64,000 nt of DNA from Terrimonas sp. (GTDB lineage Bacteria > Bacteroidota > Bacteroidia > Chitinophagales > Chitinophagaceae), in NCBI RefSeq assembly GCF_003075435.1, contig NZ_QCZJ01000005.1, positions 1-64,000 of the forward strand, in the 5' to 3' direction. The notes beneath the pieces were generated by a model that saw nothing but the letters and a program-made list of their open reading frames with translations, ran no database searches and was not told the DNA's origin. Shown piece after piece: positions 10,301 through 18,100 of this stretch; the first letter of the stretch is position 1, and the number at the start of each line of letters is the position of its first letter. The translations under genes and the position numbers were made by a program.

Positions 10301-10594
10301 TTCAGGCAGCCTGTGCATTACAACACCCATGGCGGAATCTGCTTTAGCTATAGCTTTGGCAACAGGGTCTTTTTCCCAGGTGATCTGTGTTTCGAGGGCT
10401 AATATTAAGGCGAGACTGTCGTAGTTGTTGGTGCTGGTAAAATACTGCCGCGCATTATTGATATACCAGGCGCTGCTGTCAATTTTATTATGCTGCAATG
10501 CTTTCCTTGCTTTTGCATAATCGCCTGTTGCTGTTTGGGCGCTTGATGCAGCACAACAAAATACACTGAAAAATATGAGCGGTAAATTTTTCAT
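7340..10594 (-). CDS. TPR-CHAT caspase-like protease, membrane-anchored
   Basis: A 1084-residue exported protein. A signal peptide (about 1-19, ending in SSAQ) is followed by a long array of tetratricopeptide-like helical repeats (about 30-560), a helical linker, and a C-terminal CHAT peptidase domain. The caspase-type dyad is present: His900 in 'ILHLGTHAQIND' and Cys950 in 'LTACETGAG', followed by the typical 'GEGVMSLAHSFMFAGCPSVVMSLW'. A single transmembrane helix (about 1050-1068) and a basic tail (KNRRITTRK) close the protein. By the positive-inside rule, the TPR and CHAT parts should sit in the periplasm. It is the third gene of a run with an ECF sigma factor and a membrane TPR protein 28 bp upstream, so a role in regulated proteolysis of that system is plausible. 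Substrate unknown. Confidence 0.88.
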   Translation of the reverse strand: MKNLPLIFFSVFCCAASSAQTATGDYAKARKALQHNKIDSSAWYINNARQYFTSTNNYDSLALILALETQITWEKDPVAKAIAKADSAMGVVMHRLPEKSAGRVALNSIKGSLYSGRYLFDSAAIFYNNALKAADTLHPHLPLVILYMNLCRMEMLKENTAKADVYYNKAYRTLQAVDPADEITLADLLITRTQCFIVGGNYNAALQTAAQTEQLLKKNYAPDNPKLAKNYGNLSSVCYYLSRYEEALMYRQKALGVYLQNNTADIDNNSSFYVTYYNMGQLYYYLNEHSLASNYLNKALHIGTNIYGKQNLGMVNVLVQFGSTQQKLKQFSQAKTYFEEAYRIQKTLNPGDYWTLAYIESFYGDVFADEKKYDSAAYYYNTSVSNYNKINEALSYYALYTRASLANVYTTTGKTNMALRIQKDVLEKFRKQYPLLKQPVVEFLNDIAESYLEAGNLDSAKLYSDSSILFQSGFKSLSAEPSSWLSKLPFSFKVSELVKTRLNILYEIFQRSKQQKYLTELLTITDTYSDYISANIYKLRTQHSLVEQSEVNKTIFSKGIDACWELAKAKNEQHYFEKAFILSEQGKALLLRLASNNFMVDDAMVENDPVINRDILLRKQISSLNEQHLNAETGTDSLLRLLTSAIETYRAFQDSLKKTGNPYFNKRYAVTAFPLSEIRNELLMEQATLIEYALTDNYLYTFVLTQDSFYVKRADINYSSAVKALQNPQALSAQAFRDSAYKLYISLIKPVEAYFTSTKLIIIPDADLYYLNFETLVTDTTDKNFGSLHYLIHKYTISYLLSANVAVQLKKYDRRDKTKDKALLFAPVFTDAMKQLYKKQAAFVQGDSSYLHLFRQPFALQAAQNIYRLMSADMYTEHQALESAFKQSSSQYKILHLGTHAQINDMDPLQSRLFFAKPVGAATAADDGNLYAYEIYSMQLKAELAVLTACETGAGAVHTGEGVMSLAHSFMFAGCPSVVMSLWKIDEKTNAQIITGFYKYLKKGYSKSEALRKSKIDFLENNAGELSNPFYWAGLCIIGDDTSLYSDNNWWYWLVGVGIVLIILWYVLKNRRITTRKAVASEFR

Positions 10595-10622
10595 TCAGCA
10601 GAATGGCTTTAGGTAATGCTGT

Positions 10623-11360
10623 TTACCGGACTATCAGCTTCAGTAATGTTTTTGCTTCCGGTATGTCATGTATGTTTTTCAGCAGTTTTTCAGCGGCGGT
10701 TTTATTATCCTGTTTTATATAGATCAATGCCAGGTACCACATTGCTTTTTGCCGGTAGGATGAATGGGTTTTTGCCGATGCTTTATTGAGGTAGAAAACC
10801 GCCTGTTCCATATCACCTGCACTTAGCGCTGCAACGCCAATATAATAGTTGAGCGTATCAGTATATTCATTTGTATCGCCAATGCTTTTCCATTTTTCAA
10901 TAGCCTTATTATAATTTCCTTCCTTATAATCTATCATTCCGTCATACAAAGTATAGTTGCTTTTGGCCTCTTCACCCATCACCACCGGCAGGCCGGGATC
11001 TGGTTTGTAATATGCGGCGTAAAGTCTTTCATGCTCCGGCTTTCTTAATACCAGCAATGTACTTACAGCCATTAATATAATTACAGCCGCGGCAACCATC
11101 CATTTTTTCCATGTAATATTTTTAACAGGCGCTATTTCGGGCGCGGTAAGTTCCTGGTGAAATGCATCAAGCTTTTTTTCGAGCCCTGCTTCCTGTATAC
11201 TGAGTGATATCCATTTTACTTCTTCAACCTTTTGTTTCCATAGGGAATCTTCTCTCAACCTTTGCTCAAAGGCAGCCAGCTCATTACCAGCCAAATCTTT
11301 GTTGAGATACTTATCAATAAGCTCCAGTTCTTCTTCGGAAATATGAAATGCGTTGTTCAC
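10623..11360 (-). CDS. Membrane TPR protein, probable anti-sigma factor
   Basis: 245 residues. The cytosolic N-terminal part (1-85) has short acidic helices ('EEELELIDKYLNKDLAGNELAAFEQRL') like the sigma-binding end of Bacteroidota anti-sigma factors. A single transmembrane helix follows at about 87-106. The remainder is a probably periplasmic TPR-like domain with two or three repeats ('YNKAIEKWKSIG', 'DMEQAVFYLNKAS', 'DNKTAAEKLLKNI'). No zinc-binding HxxxCxxC motif is visible, so it is not a classical ZAS protein. It sits 9 bp downstream of the sigma factor and 28 bp upstream of the CHAT protease. Anti-sigma function is inferred from position and topology. Confidence 0.72.
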   Translation of the reverse strand: MNNAFHISEEELELIDKYLNKDLAGNELAAFEQRLREDSLWKQKVEEVKWISLSIQEAGLEKKLDAFHQELTAPEIAPVKNITWKKWMVAAAVIILMAVSTLLVLRKPEHERLYAAYYKPDPGLPVVMGEEAKSNYTLYDGMIDYKEGNYNKAIEKWKSIGDTNEYTDTLNYYIGVAALSAGDMEQAVFYLNKASAKTHSSYRQKAMWYLALIYIKQDNKTAAEKLLKNIHDIPEAKTLLKLIVR

Positions 11361-11369
11361 TTTTTTGGT

Positions 11370-11918
11370 TTAATGGTTAATCATAGATCTTAGCCGCTCC
11401 ATACACCTGTATTTGTTGTTTTTCGCGGTTTCTTCTGTTATATGCAATGCTTCAGCAATTTCTTTTAAAGCCTGCCTGCGATAATAAAACCGCGTAAGCA
11501 TATCCCTGCATGCATCGCCCAGCTTTTTAAAGTTTTGCTTAATAAGTGCTATGCGTTCTGTATCAATATCGGTTAAATCTTCAAAGGTCATCATGTCTTC
11601 ATGTGCGGCTTCAAGCCTTATGGTTTTTTTAACAGAAGAAGAGCGAAGATGATCGAGCCATTTGTATTTCGCGACCTGGAAAATGTAAGCGCCGATAGAA
11701 GTGTTTTCTACCAGTTTAAATTTACCCAGTTGAATATTTCTCCAGGTAGCAATAAAGGCATCCTGGTAAATATCTTTTGCCTGTTCTTCCGTTCCGCTGT
11801 TTTGCAATATATATTGGCACACTTTGCTATAATTGTTATTATACAAAGTTTTCAATGTTTTTTCGTCATTGGCTTTTACAGCTTCGATTACGGAGTGGCT
11901 CAGGGTTTCAGAAGGCAT
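11370..11918 (-). CDS. ECF-type RNA polymerase sigma factor
   Basis: Alternative sigma factor of 182 residues, counted from the ATG at 11918 (MPSETLSHS). Region 2 spans 'LYNNNYSKVCQYILQNSGTE' through 'DIYQDAFIATWRN', and region 4 includes 'LKEIAEALHITEETAKNNKY', a clear helix-turn-helix. An in-frame extension of 60 codons reaches 12098, but it has no sigma-like sequence and would make the protein too long, so I reject it. The gene heads a three-gene run with a probable anti-sigma factor and a CHAT protease. It is divergent from the giant exported-protein genes, which are candidates for its regulon. Confidence 0.9.
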   Translation of the reverse strand: MPSETLSHSVIEAVKANDEKTLKTLYNNNYSKVCQYILQNSGTEEQAKDIYQDAFIATWRNIQLGKFKLVENTSIGAYIFQVAKYKWLDHLRSSSVKKTIRLEAAHEDMMTFEDLTDIDTERIALIKQNFKKLGDACRDMLTRFYYRRQALKEIAEALHITEETAKNNKYRCMERLRSMINH

Positions 11919-12124
11919 GATTATTAAAAGGGCAAAAGATACACATTTTTGCTTTAAAAGCTTTTGACATTTAGTAAAATCTCGCTGCTGCGATTTTTTT
12001 CCGCCATAATAATTACCTGAAATTTTTTCGGAAATCCTGATGACATTTTTATATCCTTTCCGATATAATGCCGGATTGGTGTTTTCCGCGCCTTCCATAT
12101 CAATCTTAATACCAACCAGCTTAT

Positions 12125-15100
12125 ATGAGAAAGCTTTTTTACTCCTTCCTTTTTTTGCTTTTCAGTTATTATGCCGAATCCCAGCAATATTACTGGGAAC
12201 AGGAGCCAAATAACGGGCGTGAGTATGCCAATAAAGTGAATTATACACAGGCTACCATATACGGTGGTTTATACGGTGAGCCCGGGTCTATACCTACCGA
12301 TATGTATATGATCCCCTTTAAGGAGCTCGTGCCTTCTAAAAAAGTGGGGGTATATAAAATTGACCTGGAGATGGATAACTATAGTGAAACAACCGCGGAA
12401 AATGTTACCGTTTCATTTTATACCGGGCAAAGCTGGACAGAACAGGTTTTTCCTATGGATATCTACGGCTATCTCAATACTTCGTTTATACTTGATGGTC
12501 AGTTGCTGGATACGCTTTATGTGAGCATATCTTCAGACAACGAGGACGGCTACTCAAATGTCAATTACAGGATCAGCTATAGCCTGCTTTCTACCTACAA
12601 TGATAGTGAGCCCAATGATCTACCCGGAGAAGCTGTTTTACTGACGGAGCCGCTGTTTGAAAAAAATAATTTTGCAATAGGATACGAGAAAGAGAATAGT
12701 GGCGGAACAGATGCGGTGGATTTTTATACTATTAATCTGCTCAATAGCTCTTTAACAGATTCGCTGAAAATTAAGGGCCGTAATATAACCAACACCGACT
12801 ATAAGCTACTGCGTTACGAACTGTATAACCTGCGGGTAAGTGGCTCACCTTTTGCCAGCGGGTTTGTGGGCAATACAACCAATGTGGCTTCCATGCAGGA
12901 AGTTTTTTCTTCCATCTCATTATCGTCCGGCGGGTTCGTTGCCGGTGATCAACTGCTTATACGTATCTCTACTAATACAGGCGGCATATTCGGGTATGAT
13001 CTTATGCTGAACTCGCAGGGAGCGGAAGATAACAGCTATGACGACAGGGAAGATAATTGTTGTTATTACAACGCTGTGCCTTTGGAAGAAGGGAAATATA
13101 ATACCGGTCGAGTAGGGGATTATGTTTACGATAGTGAGGCTTATGACCCTTATGTAGTTTTGGACGGGAAAGATACTTACCGCATCATTACAGATACACC
13201 CGGAGTAGTAAAGCTTTTTATAGAAGCCACCAACGCGGATTGTAATGCGCGGGATGTATACCTTAAATATGAAGTGCTGGATAAAAACGGAAATTCAGTG
13301 TGGGGCGGGCCAAGAGACCTGTTTGACTGGGCTGCCCAGGGATTGCCCTGCAATACTACATTAAAAGATACTATTCGTCTCGCGGTAAATATTGATACTT
13401 TCTATGTTCGTTTTTATACCGGCAAAGGGATAATAATTATAGGAAGACAAATGCGTGTGAACGATCTCGGACCAGAAGGCGCTTTTGTGAACTACCGTTT
13501 AAAATACGAAATGTATTATGAAACCGATCATGTTGACCAGGAAGATAACAATTATTCCGACTATGCACTTCCTTTGACAGCCGGTGAAACAGCTAAAGGC
13601 AATGTGAACTTTATTACGCATGATTTCCAGGATAACTCGGACTATTATAAAATCAATCTTCCGGAAGGAGCGGATCTGTCATTTAATGTAAAGCTCAGGT
13701 ATCTTGATAATACCAGAACATATTCTTCTAATTCTCCCCTGTATATGTATTTCCATGGGCAGCGGTTAACTAAATATATTCCGGCTGATGTGCAGGGTGG
13801 TTTACTTAAATCCGATTCCCTGTATAATCTCAATTTCCAGGTTTGCGGTTTGCAACCGGGCGATAATTATTTCTTTATACAAGGATCGGGACATGCATTT
13901 GAATATGAAATAACTTATACCATTGCCAATACTTTTAAATGGGATAATGATACATTGAGCAGCAATACCCGTAACCAGGGTATATTCCTGAAAGAGGATA
14001 CTCTATATTCAGGACATCTTGGTTACAGGGAAGGCTATGATCAGTCTACACAGGACAGGCAGGATTATTACCGCATTGCAATGCCCAACAATGGAAATGT
14101 TAAGGTACATCTTGAATTGAGAAATCCTACCTGCGATATTACTAATGTACCGATGTTTGTGCGTGTGGAAGACAGGGGACAATACTATGGTAAAACCATT
14201 ACGGCTACCGAAGGGTTAACTCCCGGAGAAAGTATTACTGCTACACTTGATTTCTGCGGTATTAAGGCAGACACACTTATTCTGTATTTAGGACATGCCT
14301 ATGTTTCTTCTGGTGTTGTAACGCCATACCTGTACCGCCTCAGCTACGAATTTACTGATACCGTTGCCGTTGCTTACCAGGATCTGGAACCCAATAATAC
14401 TACCGGCCAGGCTATTTTAATACAGGATGGAGAAACCAGGAAAGGCTCTGCTGGTTATACCCAGGATGTTGATTATTATAAATTTTATGCCATAGCCGAT
14501 ACCGTAAAAATTCCTTTTGATGTAACCAATATGGGCTGTAGCAATGACTACCTCGTGGTTCGGGCTTACAGGAGCAATCAAACATTGATTATTTCTAAAA
14601 GGCTGGGTACAAATATTAACATGGCGCCTGGGCAAACCATTAACGATATACTGAAGTTTTATATGGCATCGCCGGATACGGTTTACCTGCAGGTGAATTA
14701 TGAAAGTGATCGTGCAGACGCGATGCTGTATACATTCAGTCTGAATGCGCAACCTCCGTCTTCAGCATTTTATTTAACCGGCGATGCTACCGTTTGTTTT
14801 GGCAACAGCGTGTATAAAGCTACAGGCATTGTTGATCCGGGCGATTTAACCTACCACTGGAGCTTACCAGATGGCGGCGGAACTATTACCGGAACCGACA
14901 GCTCGGCAACCGTAAACTGGACCAACTCAGGGAGCCGCAGGGTAGCGCTCTATGTTTCTAACGCTTACGGCGAATCGGAAACCAGGTATTTTGAAGTGCT
15001 GGTAAATAATGATGTGCCTACGCAAATTCCGGCGATATACCAGTCGGGCAGGAAATTATTTACACAAGGTTTGCCGCCCGGTGCTACTTACCAATGGTAT

Positions 15101-18100
15101 AGAAATAATAACCCGGTTGCCGGCGAAACAGATTCCATACACATGGCTTTGCTTGATGGAACCTATACTGTAAAATATCACAATGATTGCGGCGGCGGTC
15201 CGGCATCTGATGCTGTTACATTTACATCTGCTGCTCAATCGCAAACCATTTCATTCCCCGCGGTTGCTGATATAGTATTATCGCCCGGCGCCAAAATAAA
15301 ATTACCTGCTACTACAAATTCCGGCTTGCCTGTTCAATATATTAAAACAAGCGGCGCCGGCTATATTCAGAATGATACATTATACATCAGCGGCTCAGGT
15401 ACATTAACCGGCACTATTACCATAAAAGCTTTGCAGCCTGGCGATGAGCAATGGTTGCCGGCCGGCGATGTTACGCAAACCATAAATGTTTTAAAAGGAA
15501 GCCAGTCCATCAGCTTCACCGCCATCGACAACCAGGTGTTTAATACAACGCCCATAATGCTCAACGCGGTTTCAAACGTGGAGTTACCTGTATCATTCAC
15601 GGTGGTAGGAGGTAATGATTATGCATCGGTTGCTGGTAGTGAATTGAAGAAAAAAGGTGCTGGTACTGTAACCATCAGGGCTACACAGGGTGGCAATAGC
15701 AACTATAATGCGGCCACACCGGCAGAGCGTACATTCTGCATCGGGGTAAGAACCCTTACCGCTGTTTCCGGGGAAGCAGCGCCATGCCAGGCAAAATATG
15801 TATATACTACCGATAAAATTCCTGGTGCAAATTATGTTTGGACGCTTTCCGGCGGCGGCACATTAACTACCAATAAGGATACCGCCTGGGTGCAATGGAC
15901 ATCAGCTTCAGGCACCTATAACTTATCTGTTAAGGCCAACAGCGGTTGCGATGCTGTTTATAGTACTGAGGTATCCAAAGATATTACTATCACTACCACC
16001 TTACCTGCCGCGGTTACTAATATGCTGCCGGCAGATGGCATTCAAAACGCGGGGCTTCCGCTCACCCTTTCATGGATTCCCGCGGCACGTGCGGTAAGCT
16101 ACGACCTGTATATATGGGATTCCGCCGCTGTACAGCCGGCAACGCCTTTTGCTGAAGATATAAAAGGTATTTCATTCGTAGTTCCTCAAAATGCTTTTGC
16201 TTATAACGCGGCTTATGCATGGCGCGTGGTTGCTAAAAACCCCTGCGCGTCAATGCCGGGGGTTATACAATACTTCAGGTTAATTCCCCTGCCTGATCTG
16301 CAGGTGAGCAATGTTCAGGCGCCTTCATCTGCCAATTCTGGGCAAAATATCAGTATAAGCTGGAAGATAAATAACACGGGGCCGGGTGCAACCATCACCA
16401 GCCAGCAATGGAAAGACGCGGTGTTTCTTTCGGTTGATCCGAAGCCTGATTTCAGGTCAATCGCTACCAATCCGGCGAGGTGGCCAATTATATTATCCCC
16501 TAAAACGCCACTGCTGGTCGGAACAAAATCCAATCTTTCAGGGCTGGCAAGCGGAGGATCTTATACCAACAGCATCAACTTTACCATTCCGGTAAATTAT
16601 AATGGTGCATTTTATACACATGTAATTACAGATTATGGTTCTGTTGCAGGTACCTCGCCTTTGCAGATCACGCGTAATAATGATACGGCAAGCGGTGCCG
16701 CCGCTATGAATGTAACCTTATCGCCCACACCCGATTTGAGAGTAGAGCAGGTGTTTACGCCGTCAACTGTGTTTTCAGGCAGCACCGTAAGTATTACTTA
16801 CCAGGTTAAAAATTACGGTGCATTAACACCTGCATCCTCCAATTGGGCTGACTCTGTTTTCATTTCTCAAAACCCCTTATTTAACAGGGAAGACTGTATA
16901 CCGGTTAAGCGGCCGAAATATGCAGGGAATTATTACCCTGATGCATTTGACGCGGGATTGCTGGTAAATGATACCCTTGAAACAAACGATGTGTATACAA
17001 GAAGTGTGGATGTGATCATTCCCAACTTTATAATGGGACAGTGGTATGTGTATGTAAAAACAAATGCCAATACAAAATTGTATGAAGGCGTTTTATCGGA
17101 AAATAATACGGGGCAGGGGTTGCTGGAAGTGTTATTAACGCCAACACCTAAGCTTACCATTCAGCACATTTCTTTACCTGTTACCACTGCAAGCACCACG
17201 CAACCGGTAGGTGTAAACTGGGAAATCAAGAATACCGGGTTTAATGATAATATAGAAAAAAACAAGGGACACTATATTACCTACCTTGGAGGCTGCAGCC
17301 TGCCATGTTATTCACCTGATCCTAATTCCATCTGTGAAGTACCTGCTTTCAAAATCAGGGATAGTATCGGTTTCGGATCATCTTACTGGAAAGACAGGAT
17401 TTACCTGAGCACCAGCAGCACAGGGTTGGATATTGGCAATGCTTTTCTTGTTAAAGAGGTTGCACATGGTCAACAGTATTCGGGTGTTTTGGTGAAAGAT
17501 GTATATGCAGAATGTGGAATGGTGAATAGCCCTGTTAATGTAAGCACTGTATTAAGCCCTAATGCCGTATTCCCCAAATCTGCCAGTTTTGTTTTACCTG
17601 CAGATTTACCGGAAGGTACCTACTATGTATACATATATACCAATCCCGACAAAGATGTTTATGAATATCCGGGTGCTGCGGAAATAAAAAGAAGCGATGC
17701 GCCCATTAGTGTTACCCGGCCGGATGTTACGGTAACCGGTATGACTGTGCCTGCTACGGGCAGCTCAGGGCAAAAAATAACCATTACCTATACTATACAT
17801 AACCAGGGTCAGGGCTCTCTCTTCAATCAAAAAAGAACAGACAGGCTTTATATAAGCAACTTCCCCGATTTTGACGGCAGCGCAGTGATGGTGGCGGGCA
17901 GCCAGTATACTGAAACAATTGTTGCCGGCAGCAGTGAAACGCATAGCTTCAGCTATACCATTCCTTATTCAACAACAGGCGCTAAATATTTTTATGTTGT
18001 TACAAACGAGGATGAGCTGTTTAAAGAAACCAATACCGGCAACAACAGGAGCATTGCCGCCGGTATAAATATATCACCTGCAATACCGGCTGATTTAAGT

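Noticed and set aside
11919-12098. 60-codon N-terminal extension of the first ECF sigma factor
   Set aside because: The extension has no sigma-factor similarity, would make the protein longer than the family, and runs into the promoter region shared with the divergent giant gene.
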